A stretch of 64,000 nt of DNA from Forficula auricularia. Taxonomy: Eukaryota > Arthropoda > Insecta > Dermaptera > Forficulidae. The translations under genes were made by a program, and so were the position numbers. The stretch covers positions 5,592,420-5,656,419 of the forward strand of contig JALMQS010000089.1 in assembly GCA_024734495.1 (NCBI GenBank). The letters run 5' to 3'. This document shows positions 19,665-31,070 of this stretch, in pieces (the first letter of the stretch is position 1; each line of letters opens with the position of its first letter). The notes beneath the pieces were generated by a model. It saw only the letters and a program-made list of their open reading frames with translations, had not been told where the DNA came from and searched no databases.

Positions 19665-19798
19665 TGAGTTTTTATGTTGCTATTTTTTTTTAAATTTGTT
19701 GTTTTATTTTTTGTAGAGTTAATGTGAATATATTGGCTGGCAAAATGGGTTTGTGTCCGATGCCAATAAATAATGTAAAAAAAAAAAAAAAAAAAAAT
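19179..19798 (+). mobile_element. 5'-truncated LINE, 3' end of a second family
   Basis: It consists of the end of ORF2, a ~115-bp 3' untranslated region (TTGATGAG to GCCAATAAATAATG, with a polyadenylation-type AATAAA) and a poly(A) of about 20 at 19779-19798. It differs from the LINE at 10692 in sequence and tail, so it is a separate family. Confidence 0.8.
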
Positions 19799-19915
19799 AT
19801 AAAATATAAAAATACTAGGTAAGTTTCACATAAATATGTATTATATATTTATTTAAGTGAAACCTACTTAGTATTTTATATTTTAAATTTTAAAAAGTTT
19901 TCTTTACTTTATTAA

Positions 19916-20600
19916 TTTATCGTTTTTATTTCTTTATTTTATTATTTTATTTTATATAAGCACACACATTAAAAAGGAAACTAAAAGAATATTTAGTATT
20001 GTAACAAGGGTCCCTAGAATGTAAGACTACTGTAAATAGATGTATTTATGGTATAGGTAATAATAAAATTTAATGGTGACTCTATGGCGACATACGAGCG
20101 CAACGGTAAAACATATCATGTCGCATGTAAGGCGACATGGAAGAGATTAAACTTAATCTGACGGTCTTTGAAAGAATACCTGTCTCAAGCAAGGTTCGAA
20201 AATGAACCCCCAGACTCTTATACCTTATTTGTATATGCATTGAAGGAATAAATGATTCAAGCAATAGCAATTGAAGAGACAGGACCAAGATTATGTTGAT
20301 TAAGTGGCTAAACACTGTTAATGAGTATATCTATTCATTCTTATAAATAAATTTGCACTTTATATACATAAAGTTGGAAAATAGTAAGACCTCCTCAGTA
20401 AAAGCCAGCATCTGAATATACTTTCGTTATTCTTCCCTCATTCTCATGGGTTAAGTTTTAATTTTAAGTTAGTTTTTTTATTAACCTAACAAGCCAGCCA
20501 AATGTGAGTTGAACCGCATACCGAAGGTTCTATACCTTAAGCTAAGAGAAAATGAATGAATTTGTGGAATTTTTTATGATTTAAATTAAGCTAGAAACTA
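19916..20600. other. No gene recognised
   Basis: AT-rich; the minus-strand frame at 20082-20315 has no recognisable domain and is not credited. Confidence 0.45.
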
Positions 20601-21068
20601 GGGTGGGTCGAAAAAACTGAATTCTTTTTTTTCGAAAACACTTTAGTGCGGAAAAGTTGCCTATTGTAATAAGAATAAAAACGGATTAAAAGAAATTAAT
20701 ATCGGTTAACATCTTCCACTCGCGCATCGAACTTTAAATTTATGAAAAATTGCAAAAATCACGATATTTTTGTAATTTTAGAATTTTTCTAAGATGTTGA
20801 GCGAACGTAAATATTATAAGAATGTAATTTATTTAGGTTATTTAAACATTAAAACAAGCATAAAAAACTAGGGTGTTTATTTTAAAAATTTTAGCTAATT
20901 GAAAAAAATTACAAAAATATAGTGATTTTTGCAATTTTTCATAAGTGAGCGGAAGATGTTAACCGATTCAAAAAAAATTTGTATGTCGTTTTTCTTCTCA
21001 TTACAATAGACAACTTTTCCGCGTTAAAGTATTTTCGAAAATTTTTTTTTAGTTTTTTCGATCCACCT
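20601..21068. mobile_element. Palindromic TIR element, GGGTGGGTCGAAAAAACT ends
   Basis: The ends GGGTGGGTCGAAAAAACT and AGTTTTTTCGATCCACCT are inverted, and pairing continues inward over about 160 bp per side (for example GAAAAGTTGCCTATTGTAAT and ATTACAATAGACAACTTTTC). TA lies outside both ends. No coding frame. It resembles a TA-targeting fold-back MITE. Confidence 0.7.
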
Positions 21069-21111
21069 TATTCCATACCTTACGTTTCCAAAATATTAGA
21101 AATATCAAATA

Positions 21112-21349
21112 GTCGCCTTAGAGAGTAAACCTGCTAACTCACAACAAGGAAATTTTACAGGGCAGAGAAAAAACAAACAACATTTAATATTGTTGTCATG
21201 GAAAAAAAACTATTTTTTTCTACAATTTAAGATCGTAATTTTAAGTAGCACGTTTACTTGAACGATGAGGCATCTCTTTTTCTTTCGAACGATAATAATA
21301 TGTCATATATGATAAAAATGGAGTTAGCAGGTTTACACTCTAAGCCGAC
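21112..21349 (+). mobile_element. TIR element, uninterrupted copy (empty site)
   Basis: GTCGCCTTAGAGAGTAAACC at the left and TTTACACTCTAAGCCGAC at the right form the inverted ends. It is the clean reference for the element at 6781-9868 and shows where the hAT and the GAAGTCGGT element entered that copy. No coding sequence. Confidence 0.85.
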
Positions 21350-21912
21350 AAAATTTTTTCTTATTTTTTGTTGATAAGGAAAAATGAATGAATTTGTGAA
21401 ATTTTTTATGATTTTAAATTAAGCTAGGTACCTCTATCGAACATGCATTCATATAATTAGTAAATTCCAAGCTTATATCTTATTAAATTTACGATGAACT
21501 ACATACCAAAGTCTTCAATTTAAATTCAATTAATTTAGTCTGAGAAAATATAAATTTATTTTCAAATAATTAAGAACTTTATCAGTTTAATCAAATAGAG
21601 GTAGGTATTTGTATTTACAAAATTGGAGTATTATTATCATTACTTTTATTTTTCAACAATTACTTGTTATCGGTCATTGAAAAGTAAGATTGATATACAT
21701 TGGTAGAGATAGCTAACTAATTAAATGTGTAGAAAACATTTTCTGGATATTAAAACCATAACAAAACTTATCTAATTGAAATAGACAGTCTATCTATCAA
21801 TTACGGATGTTATTTTATTTAAAATCAACATTTAATATCGTGATATAATATTTTTAAAATATATTTATATTATTTTGATACACTTTATAATATTATTATC
21901 ATTATAACTATA
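21350..21912. other. No gene recognised
   Basis: AT-rich spacer. Confidence 0.5.
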
Positions 21913-21920
21913 CATTAGAC

Positions 21921-22892
21921 CAGTGGTGTCCAACCTTTTGGCTTACACGGGCCAGAGGAAAAAAATTGTCTCGGACTGCGGATAAAATATTATAATTCTA
22001 TTGATATTTGTTATTCAAAAAGATAGTTAATAATGTTTGAATAAGAATTTATTTATTATTTTTTTAGCTCATAGTGAGCTTCTAATTTTACTTTTCGTAA
22101 ATTTTATACTTGAAAATAGCTTCTGGTATATGGAAATACATACCTACATATAGTACTTACAAAAAGTGATATTATGTATTAGTATTTTTTATATTTTTTC
22201 ATTTTTGTGGACTAGCTAGCTCAAAAACTAGTGTGAATATCGAAACCAAATTTCACACGTAGTTTTGGTCCATTGAGATTAAGAGCTGATTAGATTTTGG
22301 TGCATATCGACCCAACATTAAGAAGGTGGAGGGGGGGGGGGGAATTAAAAATCTAGGCCGTTTGAGCAAACTCAACCAAATTTTTTATACATAATCAGTG
22401 GACCCCAAGAAGTCTAAAAATGCAAAAACTAACTGCCCAAAAAGGGGGGGGAGGTGCATGTTCAAAAAATTAAAATCTTGGCCATTTGACCAAACTCAAC
22501 CAAATTTTGTATTCATAATCAGTGGGATCCCAGAAGTCTAAAAATGCAAAAACTAACCCCCTCCGCTACATGATTATAAATAATTTTATTAAATATTAAA
22601 TATAAGTGAGGGGCCAAGTTGTATGGTAAAGTCAAGTGGATGGCCACATCAGAACACGTCAGCTTATTTTATCTTATATAGTTGAGCTTATAATTTTGCT
22701 TTTAGTGAATTTTATTCTTGAAAAAAGCTTCACCTATTGTACAAATGTACATTCATATTTTGAAAAATGGAATAAATATATCTCTACATATAAATCTAAA
22801 TATTTTAAGGATGTTTATGATTTTATGTCGCGCCATACTCATTGCAGTGCTGGCCCGCATGCGGCCCGAGGGCCACGTGTTGGACAGCCCTG
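21921..22892. mobile_element. Non-autonomous hAT element with perfect 8-bp TSD
   Basis: Its ends are CAGTGGTGTCCAACCTTTTG and CCACGTGTTGGACAGCCCTG, flanked by CATTAGAC at 21913-21920 and 22893-22900. The GGCCCGCATGCGGCCC-type subterminal region is typical of hAT elements of this kind. The interior holds copy D of the G-run family (22200-22668), on both sides of which lies a ~60-bp hAT segment (TATACTTGAAAATAGCTTC and TATTCTTGAAAAAAGCTTC). No transposase. Confidence 0.9.
22200..22668 (+). repeat. G-run repeat family, copy D (5'-truncated)
   Basis: It starts within TTTTTGTGGACTAGCTAGCT and ends TATGGTAAAGTCAAGTGG with two G-run modules. It is nested in the hAT element at 21921-22892, so it inserted later or was captured. 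Confidence 0.8.
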
Positions 22893-22900
22893 CATTAGAC

Positions 22901-23745
22901 AATCTCTTAAATCCCAGGAAATTCTTAATTTAATTTTGTGAAAAAACGTTTTCATATATATAGAAAAAAATTTTCAAGCACAATTTATACTTCGAGTTAA
23001 GTTGTTTCAATTGATATCTCTAGAATAACTTCGTAATGTCTAGTTATAAACCTAACATAAAATGGCGGACCGAAGTTTACTAACTGGTGAGTACGAAGGT
23101 GGTCCATCTATATCAGAGAAATGGGATAAGTAGACCAAGATAATTAAAGGATTGATGGACCATGTAAAATAATGGGGATAGATATTAAATAGGAAAATCA
23201 AAGAAGAATAAAGGAAGAAGAAAAACTGAAGTGAATTGGGGATCTTAAAAAAAGTATCTACAAATTCTACAAGAAGAAGAAAAATTTGAAAACTAAAACA
23301 CCTATTCACTTCTTCTATTTAGTTTTTCAGACTCGGATGAAATTGATGTTTATTAAATTTGTGATAAAATCGGACTTGTTTGATGGGGTTAATAATGACA
23401 CAAAAAAAGAACAAAGACTGGGTCAAATGTGTATCTTGTTCAAGTTAGTCACATGAAGGATGTACTCGTTTTAATAATAATGTGACTATTGTGGTAAGAG
23501 AGAGTTGCAAAAAGATAGAATTAAAGTTTAAAGTACCATTGCTTAAGATACCCCTCAGGGTGGCCTTGATTTGAGTGGCCAGGTCAGGCAGGCCAATACT
23601 GGAAAAATGTTTTCCCGTACACAGATTCATATATTTGTCCTTTTTAAGTTATCATTTATAAACACATTCCCCGCTTATAAATATGAGAGAAACATTTTAA
23701 AAGGTGCTTATAGACAAAAAAACTTACACCTATATAAAATTTAAT
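22901..23745. other. No gene recognised
   Basis: AT-rich. Weak frames at 23052-23309 and 23445-23630 (minus) match nothing I know and are not credited. Confidence 0.4.
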
Positions 23746-24057
23746 AGATTAAAAATTCACAGTTCTTTGGACAATGTTTTTTATTGAAGCTCTTCTTCAA
23801 TTTTTGTACAACGTTTCGTCTCTCTCGAATAAGTACTTACTTATTTTATTGTATCAATCTAAGTACTTATTTTATTGTATCAATCTAGAAAGAAAAAATT
23901 CTACTATGTCTCAGTTATTTTTATCTTTATTTCAACCAATGTGGCTCTAACCAATTGAGTACTTGAAAAAGTCTCGAGAGAGACGAAACGTTGTACAAAA
24001 ATTGAAGAAGAGCTTCAATAAAAAAACATTGTCCAAAGAACTGTGAATTTTTAATCT
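23746..24057. mobile_element. Palindromic ribozyme-like element
   Basis: AGATTAAAAATTCACAGTTC at the left and GAACTGTGAATTTTTAATCT at the right are perfectly inverted, and the arms pair over about 90 bp each to the GAAACG motif. The central ~100 bp contains a duplicated AAGTACTTATTTTATTGTAT. Each arm includes GAGAGACGAAACGTTGTAC, the 3' half of a hammerhead-like motif. Confidence 0.6.
23952..24004 (+). ncRNA. Hammerhead-like motif, degenerate core
   Basis: Stem I pairs GTAC with GTAC and, beyond an internal loop, CAATT with AATTG. Stem II is GTCTC/GAGAC with a GAGA loop, followed by GAAACGTT. The CTGATGA core has decayed to a TTGAAAA-like sequence. The secondary structure is kept better than the core, which argues for common descent with the intact copies and not for activity. 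Confidence 0.4.
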
Positions 24058-24340
24058 ACTAATTATAATGGACATTAATCAACACAATTTATAAAATTTA
24101 ATATCTATTAAAACCATGCACCTATTCTATTGAACGAATAAATTGTAAAATAGTATTCGTAAATAAAATTTAATTCCAGATTTCTCTGGAAGTTAAAGAG
24201 ATAATAAATTTAAAGATTTCAGCCCCCCCCAATCTATAAAATCCAGTGCCCGAGCTAATGCTCAGTCCTGGCTACAGGCCTGCTCTCATCTCGTCATTTT
24301 AAAACTACAAAATTTTTGAGAAAATTAATAACAATTGAGT

Positions 24341-24431
24341 GTATATTGATGAGGCGGTCCAAAGAAAGAAGATAATTTATATTATCCTTTTATTCATAAA
24401 TCGACGTTTCTTTGGACTGCCTCATCAATAT
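24341..24431. repeat. Short palindrome with GAAACGTC core
   Basis: TTGATGAGGCGGTCCAAAGAAA and its complement are inverted around a ~30-bp centre. On the minus strand TTGATGA, a short GG/CC stem and GAAACGTC occur in hammerhead order, but stem I and stem II are weak. Confidence 0.4.
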
Positions 24432-24875
24432 CCACCCAATAACAATTCTTTACAGGGGTACTAGCCAGGCTATGAAAAAAATTAATGCGTGTAACCTGTA
24501 CGCGCGATTTTTTGACGTTGTGGCAGATATTACTACTATTAAACTAAAATAAATAAGTCATGTTAGAATTTAAAAGTATCCATTACTATAATATTTGTCT
24601 TGAGCTCGGTCGGACATGGTGTAAGGTATAGATTTTTTATGGGGAGGATTGATGACTGAGCATCTCATTTGTTCAGGTATCTTATCCTCTCACCAGGCTA
24701 CCAGGCATAGGTAAAACAAAATTGAAATATTTTTCCAAAATATATCATTCAAACACAGCTATTTACTAATAGGATGTAGTTCGAATAAGAAATCGAAAAA
24801 TTTAACTGTCACATTTACAGGGGGTTGAATCCCTTGAATAGTATGCTGGTCACTTTACAGCAAAAGGCGAATGAT

Positions 24876-25070
24876 TATTTATTATTTAAATATTTTTTAA
24901 AATAAGTTAAAATATTCTAAACAGCCCTTAAGTGACCTAATTACCACCCTGTATATTATATTATTCACGCAAGATCAAAAATTCTTATATATTTTTTAAA
25001 ATAAGTAAAAATATTCTGAAAGGCCTATAATAGAACTAATTATCATCCTGTAAATAGGTATATTTATAGG
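24876..25070 (+). repeat. Two tandem units of about 100 bp
   Basis: AAATATTTTTTAAAATAAGT...CTAATTACCACCCTGTA is followed by a diverged second unit ending ATTATCATCCTGTA. No function evident. Confidence 0.6.
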
Positions 25071-25630
25071 TGATTTCAGACATTTCATTCATATTAACTG
25101 GAAATTAAATCTTCTTTAATAAAGACAATTATCATTGGAGTATTTAGGGAGTTAAATTAGGAGGTCAGCCGGCCAGCTGATAGCCATCACAAGGTTTCAA
25201 TTTCGGTAATTCGATTAGAGATCAACTAACTTTTTTATAGAATTGACACATTTTGTAAGTATTTAATGAGAAATACATAAGTGATGCCACGTAATAATGG
25301 AGTTTTGAGTTTTGTAGGAGGACACTACCGCCCTTGCCCACCCCACTAACTACGATCATGATAAATAATAGGTATCCTTGTCCCTTTTACCCCTTTTCAT
25401 GCGTTCTTTTTATGTTTGTTTTTAATTTTTCAGAGGATAAAAATGGCCTCTAAAAATTACTTTGAAACCAATAATTTTTAAAAAATTTTGCTGCAGGGGG
25501 CCGGAAGCCCCCGAGTACATGACCCCCCAAAATTAAAGTCTGGAGTCGCCATTGCACTCAACTTCAACTCAATCGGTCAACACGTTCCAGAGATATAAAT
25601 TATTTAGTAAAATAAACAAGTTATCATAAT
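25071..25630. other. No gene; small GC-richer patches
   Basis: Patches at 25310-25350 and 25495-25555 (GGGGGCCGGAAGCCCCCGAG) stand out from AT-rich sequence. The second contains a perfect GGGGGC/GCCCCC hairpin. Its flank GGAGTCGCCATTGCAC resembles a hAT terminus without a partner. Confidence 0.3.
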
Positions 25631-25938
25631 CAGGGGCGGATCTATATCTGCGATTTTTGGGCTGCAACCCATGGATAGATCAAAAAAATACGAATGATTT
25701 CGCTGTAATTTTTGGTCAATTTTGGACTTTGAAAGCCGAGGGCATCCTGTTTGAAAAAATGTTTGTGTATCTAAGTCATATTAAATAAATAAAATATATT
25801 ATAATCGTAATTTTTTTAATATTACGTACGCATCATATAGAAAACAGTTTTTTGACAAAATGACAATAAGTTTGATTAATTAGGTAGGCCCCCAGGTATT
25901 GTTAGCCCAGGGACCCACAAATTCATAGTCCGCCCCTG
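25631..25938. mobile_element. Candidate non-autonomous hAT element
   Basis: CAGGGGCGGATCTATATCTG at the left and TTCATAGTCCGCCCCTG at the right are inverted hAT-type ends. The flanking 8 bp do not match well, so the target duplication has eroded or the ends are not from one insertion. Confidence 0.6.
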
Positions 25939-26634
25939 TTATATATTAATAATGAGAAAAAAAATTCTCAAACATTTTTACCCGCACCCTATAAGGCACT
26001 TTTTAGACACCCTGTAGTGTTATCTAGATAATTATGATGTGATTTGGTACACGACTTACCCTCTACTGATTTCTATTTTCACTTTATTTATTATATTTCT
26101 TTGCAAAAACAAATATTGAAATTATCATTTTCCCAGAATTCGATAAAAACAAAAAGTCGACCAGATTATCAATTTATATTTTTGTATAAAACGAGCCTTC
26201 CTCACGGCAAGTTGAATTCTTTCTTTCTATGCATTATAGAAGAATATTTGATGTTTTCCACTACATCTAGCCTGAAATAGAGTAAGTAAATTCTTCTTAC
26301 CTTCTATTAAGAATTGTTGACTCTACGTTACGTCATAATATTCTAATTACTTTGCAAATTAACTAAAAAATTGAATGAAAAAGTGAAAATACCTTTAAAA
26401 CTCGGTACACTGTTCGGTTACTGCTCTGTTATTAATAAATTAAAATATAATAAGATATTAAAATTTTACTGTTTAATTTAATCAACTTGAAATACATTTA
26501 ATTTATTCACTAATATTAAAAATTAATGGTAACTTTTAGGGTCGATTGAAGCAAAACTTTTTTTACACTCTGGTAGATATTATGATTGAACTAAAAATAA
26601 ATAGGTCATATAGTATTAGAATTTCTTGATAAAG
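25939..26634. other. No gene recognised
   Basis: AT-rich; the frame at 26044-26280 is not credited. Confidence 0.45.
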
Positions 26635-26727
26635 AGAAACAAAGAGGTTGTCCTCTGCTTGATGCAAATAAACATACACACATATATATCGAAATTATAT
26701 ATCTGTATATATATATATTATATATTT

Positions 26728-26778
26728 GTTTGAGACTATAGTTTCGAAGGCTTGGCCCTCATCATCAGTCTTTTTAAT
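26728..26778 (-). ncRNA. Hammerhead-like motif, left arm
   Basis: On the minus strand: CTGATGA, extra T, stem II GAGGGC/GCCTTC (one G-U) with CAA loop, GAAA, ACTATAGT, GTC, then TCAAACA. Stem I beyond two pairs is weak. Confidence 0.5.
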
Positions 26779-26964
26779 TATAAATATTATTTTTCATGGG
26801 ATCAGTATCGAGTGGATATTGAAAATGTTTTCCTTCTTTCTCAGCTTGTGGGCCAAGCAGAATTAATTAATTAATTTTTTAATTCTACCTGGCCCACACG
26901 CTGAGAATGAAGAAACAATTTCAATATCCACGCGATAGTGAGCCATGAAAATAATATTTATAAT

Positions 26965-27010
26965 TAAAAAGACTGATGATGAGGTCAAGCCTTCGAAACT
27001 ATAGTCTCAA
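26965..27010 (+). ncRNA. Hammerhead-like motif, right arm
   Basis: CTGATGA (26973-26979), extra T, a four-pair stem II (GAGG/CTTC-type, one G-U), GAAA, self-complementary ACTATAGT, GTC. It is slightly more eroded in stem II than the left arm. Confidence 0.45.
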
Positions 27011-27014
27011 ACAA

Positions 27015-27060
<46 letters not shown>
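27009..27060 (+). repeat. AT dinucleotide microsatellite
   Basis: A run of about 26 AT units in the right arm of the palindrome; the left arm has a shorter run. Confidence 0.9.
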
Positions 27061-27065
<5 letters not shown>

Positions 27066-27135
27066 TATATAATTTCGATATATATCTGTGTATGTTTATT
27101 TGCATCAAGCAGAGGACAATCTTTTTGTTTCACTT

Positions 27136-27452
27136 TATGAATCAACAACTCTGCGACTCTCGGCAAAATAAAAACTTTTCAATATTAGAATTTAATGTTT
27201 CTATCTATTATTATAATATTTGGGTCCCGTTTTACTTTTTAAACGTAACCCTAAAAACATTCAATATCTTTGTGCCTCAATCTTTATTCGATATTATGTA
27301 TAAAGTCCAGTTCAAGAGGTGTAACTGTTTTTAAGGAGCCAATTACTCAATTAATCAAAAAAGAAATTGAAAATTTATAGCGAATTCAATGCTTCTCCTA
27401 CCGAGTGTACCAAGTAAAACAAAGAAAATATAATATAATAATATATAATAAT
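27136..27452. other. No gene recognised
   Basis: AT-rich spacer. Confidence 0.5.
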
Positions 27453-28461
27453 TAGAGACCGGATTCCTATGCAATTGAATATTTTGTTTGCCACCACGTA
27501 GGACCATGGGGATCAATTATCTATCCGAATCATGCATCTAGGATACTGTAGGTTAAGTTTTATACTGCATATTTTTGCATATTTGAGTAAAATTGCTTAA
27601 AATTGCATATTTGAGGGATTTTTTATCAAATATTGCCTATTTTGCACTAAATACAGATTTTTTAAAGGTAAATTTTCAGAGAAAGAATAAAAAAATTGAT
27701 ACATGCATATATAAAATACCTTTTAAATTTGTTTCCATTACATCTGAAGATTTGGAGCGCTCCTTTTCATCCTATAAATCAATTTTAAGTGACTGTAGAC
27801 ATAATAACCTGAAGATAATTTATAAAAATACTTATTAACATAAATTATTCACAATTAATTATTTTTGAGATCCTTTGTTAATTATTTCTTTATTATTATT
27901 ATTATTAGTTTTTTTTATGAGCTTCGGTAACTATAGCCCATTTTGGGCATTGAGTGTTCGGGTGTGTGTGTGTGTGTGAAATTAGTGTAGTGATTCAGAT
28001 TATAGCCGGACAAATATTTGCATTATTTTATTAGTTTATTATTTGTACGTCAATAAGAAAAGCTTATTAAAAAAATAAAAGCAATACAATACGAGTCTGT
28101 TAAATAAAACTACCCCCCCCCCCCCCCGTATTTTATCGATCACATTTTTTGAAACATTATTATATTTATTATGTTGATTTTATTCAAGAGCACTTATTAT
28201 TTTTTTGAGTTAAAATATTTTTAATATATTATCTAAATATAAAGAGAATTTTGTGAAATTTTATAGTCAATAAAAGTAGATATTTGATATAGCTTACTTT
28301 ATCATTTTATTTCTTTCAAATATAGTCTTTTTGTCTTCAATTTTAATTTTTTATTGCATAAAAAAAATTATTTTGCCAATTTTTACTGCATATATTTGCT
28401 TATTTCAGCCTTTTTAATTGCATATTTTGGCAGTTTTTGCGGCTTAAAAATCCGGTCTCTA
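27453..28461 (+). mobile_element. hAT transposon relic, TAGAGACCGGATT ends
   Basis: TAGAGACCGGATT at 27453 and AATCCGGTCTCTA at 28461 are inverted. Flanks ATAATAAT (27445-27452) and TTAATAAT (28462-28469) agree at 7 of 8 bases, consistent with a hAT target duplication. The subterminal GCATATTTTTGCATATTT is typical of one hAT group. The interior retains the end of the transposase and a C-run near 28110. Confidence 0.75.
27713..27838 (+). pseudogene. hAT transposase C-terminal fragment
   Basis: The frame ends with FVSITSEDLERSFSSYKSIL followed by SDCRHNNLK. hAT transposases commonly have IPxTSxxxERSFSxYKxIL at the start of the C-terminal dimerisation region. The stop after YKNTY is close to the usual C-terminus of this group. 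Upstream (27593-27712) the frame stays open but is too diverged to align by eye. The RNase H-like catalytic domain is absent. Confidence 0.7.
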
Positions 28462-29711
28462 TTAATAATATACCATTAATTTTATTAACTTATAAATCAA
28501 CAACAACAACATTTATATTATTTGTTGTTGCACAAATCCCACAAATCCATTCAATTCATTTATTTATTGTTATTATAACTTATTATTTTATTTAACGTCA
28601 TTCTATAATAAAATCCTCTTATGATTTTTCGCTTTTTAGATTCAAAAGCTTAGACTATTCACAATAGATATAATTCTCTATTTGTATTTGGTGGGTATTG
28701 TTTTGTTAATTATAGCCATTTTGAATTGAATAGCGAGGATCGCACTGTTCCAGAAGGAAGTGCGTAATTTGCAAAGTCAGCCGGTCAGGTATCCTTGAAA
28801 AGGACCTCCTGCGAAATGAAACGAATGACAGCCAGGATGGGCCTCCCAGATTTCAAGGCACCATAATAGCCAGCAAATCTTTGGTGTTGATTATCGTTTA
28901 AGGTTTATTGATGTCATCACTTGAGATCACGTACAGTTTTTTGTTAACCAAATTTAAATTCAATTACTTTTTGCCCATCAAAATTATAAATCGTTACTTT
29001 AAATAACAAATCTCTCTAATTGAATTATATTGTTTATATTCAAGACATTTTAGTCTAAGTCTTATAATTACAGATATTTTTTGTTTAAATTACGTAAAAT
29101 TGGAGAGAAAAGTTGACTTTTTTATTATAACATTAAGGTTGCTCGGACATTAAGGATATGTTGGATTAATAATCTGAATTTTTAATATTTTATTAATCGA
29201 TAACAAATACGTATAAAATAATTTTTGAAAAAGATATGACCAAGGGTTTTCGTGTAATTAATTATTAAAAATCGGACTTTTAACACATAGTGAATAGGCA
29301 ATGTTGGCTGAAAGCATATATTTCGATTAATCTAGCCAAATCTTATGATGAGAAAAAACAGAAAAACTTTTATTTATATAGATAAATTATCGTAGGTAAC
29401 GTTAAAAAAACTTTCTGGTAAATATTCAAATCTAAATGATCGAAAATATCAGTCCGCTTCAGTAAAAAATAAATAAATCACGTGACTCGAGTCAAAATCT
29501 ATTTATTTATTATATTTATTAAATAAATTATTTCATATTTCCGATTAAAAATGATCTTAGCTAACATCTAAATTAAAATAATTAATTTAGGTGTTAAAAT
29601 TTTTAATTTTAGTCGAAAAAAAAATAGATTTTATTTTGACTTGCGGGGTACTATCCGAGCAACCTTAAGTACGCTGTTTGCAAAATTTCGGGGATTCATT
29701 TTATTTTATGC
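28462..29711. other. No gene; unassigned patch at 28740-28870
   Basis: A less AT-rich 130-bp patch (around CAGCCAGGATGGGCCTCCC) could be old coding DNA but I cannot place it. The rest is AT-rich. Confidence 0.35.
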
Positions 29712-29718
29712 CATTTTC

Positions 29719-29981
29719 CAGGGGTGGCCATATGGGGAGGGGATTAAGACGAAGAGCGCGTCATTGAAATTTCTGTAGGGGAGGGGGGTTGAAAAATGTT
29801 GCTTTTTAGTATTATATGCTAAAAATAAAAGCGGTCAATTCTTATAACTTCAACAAAAGATAATTAAAAGCTCTTCTAATTCTTTAGAACTGAATAAAAT
29901 TGAGGAGGGGAGGGTTTCATGAATCTGGGGGTATTTTTCATGAAACTGGGGTCATGAAGCTAGGGGGAGTGGGCACCCCTG
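29719..29981. mobile_element. Candidate small hAT element
   Basis: CAGGGGTGGCCATATGG and GTGGGCACCCCTG are inverted ends, flanked by CATTTTC at 29712-29718 and 29982-29988. A 7-bp match is just short of the 8 bp expected for hAT. Confidence 0.65.
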
Positions 29982-30017
29982 CATTTTCTTTATGGAATTT
30001 AGCGTTTTATTCTAAGC

Positions 30018-30249
30018 CTGTGTTTCTCAACCTGTGTGACGCGAGAGATTGTCAAATGTGCCGCAAGGCTTTTTGACAAATAATTAAAATTTCATGGGTT
30101 TTGTAAGTTTGAAATAATATTTGCAATTACTTCAATTTTTCTTTTTTGTATCATATAACTTTTACATTTTTTTTTATATTCAGGTGTGCCCCAAATGATT
30201 CCAGATATTTTTAGTGGACCGTCAACCAAAAAAAGATTGAGAAACACTG
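30018..30249. mobile_element. Candidate small hAT element, GTTTCTCAACC ends
   Basis: TGTGTTTCTCAACCTGTG at the left and GATTGAGAAACACTG at the right are inverted. Flanks TTCTAAGC and CTCTAGCT are similar but not identical. Subterminal GACGCGAGAGA and GTGCCGCAAGG are typical of this hAT type. A second left end, without a partner, is at 30869. Confidence 0.6.
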
Positions 30250-30868
30250 CTCTAGCTTTAGAAGTTCTGGTTCAAAAATGCAAAAAGAAAAAAAAATTGA
30301 TTGAGATTATAACGCGAAGTCATAATTTAGGGATAAATAAACAATTTATATTTAAATTTATTATTAATTACTACGGTATTTCTAGCGACCCGGGTCTTAG
30401 AAATTTTTCCCCTTTTTTCTTAATTAATAAATGTGCGGGGGGGGGCGATTCTTTTATTGGAATCCGATCAAGGAAAATGACTAAAAAGGGTGTGGAAAGA
30501 ATCATATAACTTCTTCCTTTATAATGCAAGGATGCAAAATACAAGTCAAGACCTGCTCGGACTATTAAAGATTCAATTTTGAATTTCTATTATTCTAGGA
30601 ATGGCCTTTTGCTCTTGGATCAAAAATTATACTCGTTATAGAGAGATAGATTGAACTTCAATAAAGTTCAGACAATAGTTGTGAAAAAGATACTTGTTCT
30701 AACTGGCGAACGTACTGGGTCGTGAAAAAGTTTTACTTTTTTCTTCACTTTTATCATTCAATAGAAAAACTAAATCCATAAAACGAAATCGTCTTAGAAA
30801 GTTTGTTCTGTAGCAAAATTGTTATTTTTTCAAAGCGGAAAACTGTTTAGATTTTGGGCTCTCTATGC

Positions 30869-30945
30869 CAGTGTTTCTCAACCTTTGTGCCGCGAGAAAC
30901 AATTTTGAAATAAAAATAGTAGTATACAATTTTTTAGAGTTTTGT
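30869..30945 (+). mobile_element. Solo hAT-like left end
   Basis: CAGTGTTTCTCAACCTTTGT followed by GCCGCGAGAA matches the left end at 30018. I did not find its right end. Confidence 0.45.
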
Positions 30946-30949
30946 AGAA

Positions 30950-31070
30950 AGAAAAATGAACCCTTTAATGTCGTTAAAATGTCCGTCTGTCAGAATGTCC
31001 GTTTGGCAGAGCATTGTAGCTTGTAAGTTAAAGAAATTACAAGATTGAAATTTATAATTTATATATATAT
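30950..31070 (+). repeat. Repeat shared with 48530-48640
   Basis: GTCCGTCTGTCAGAATGTCC, CAGAGCATTGTA and the following AAGAAATTACAAGATTGAAA-like segment occur in both places. Bases 30250-30868 and 31071-31329 hold nothing else I can name. Confidence 0.45.

Larger units (their letters stand above)
19128..19915. repeat. Palindromic repeat split by a LINE insertion
   Basis: AATAAAGTAAAG...CTTTTTAAAATTTAAAAT before the LINE (19128-19173) is the reverse complement of ATTTTAAATTTTAAAAAG...CTTTACTTTATT after it (19880-19915). The centre TTAAGTGAAACCTACTTAG versus CTAGGTAAGTTTCACATAA is also inverted. The LINE therefore entered one arm of a fold-back repeat. Confidence 0.6.
26635..27135. mobile_element. 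500-bp palindromic ribozyme-bearing element
   Basis: The outer ends (CCTCTGCTTGATGCAAATAA and TTATTTGCATCAAGCAGAGG) are perfectly inverted. Both arms carry AT dinucleotide tracts and a hammerhead-like motif pointing outward, and the centre is a second inverted segment (TGGGCCAAGCAGAATTAATT against TAATTCTACCTGGCCCA). It shares the GAAACTATAGTCTC core with 31569-31902 but little else, so it is a sister family. Confidence 0.65.

Noticed and set aside
22636..22941. 101-codon and 71-codon overlapping frames
   Set aside because: They cross the end of a G-run repeat and the right hAT terminus; no family resemblance.
28108..28125. C-run as possible CRISPR or satellite boundary
   Set aside because: Simple homopolymer inside a hAT relic; no repeat-spacer structure anywhere in the window.
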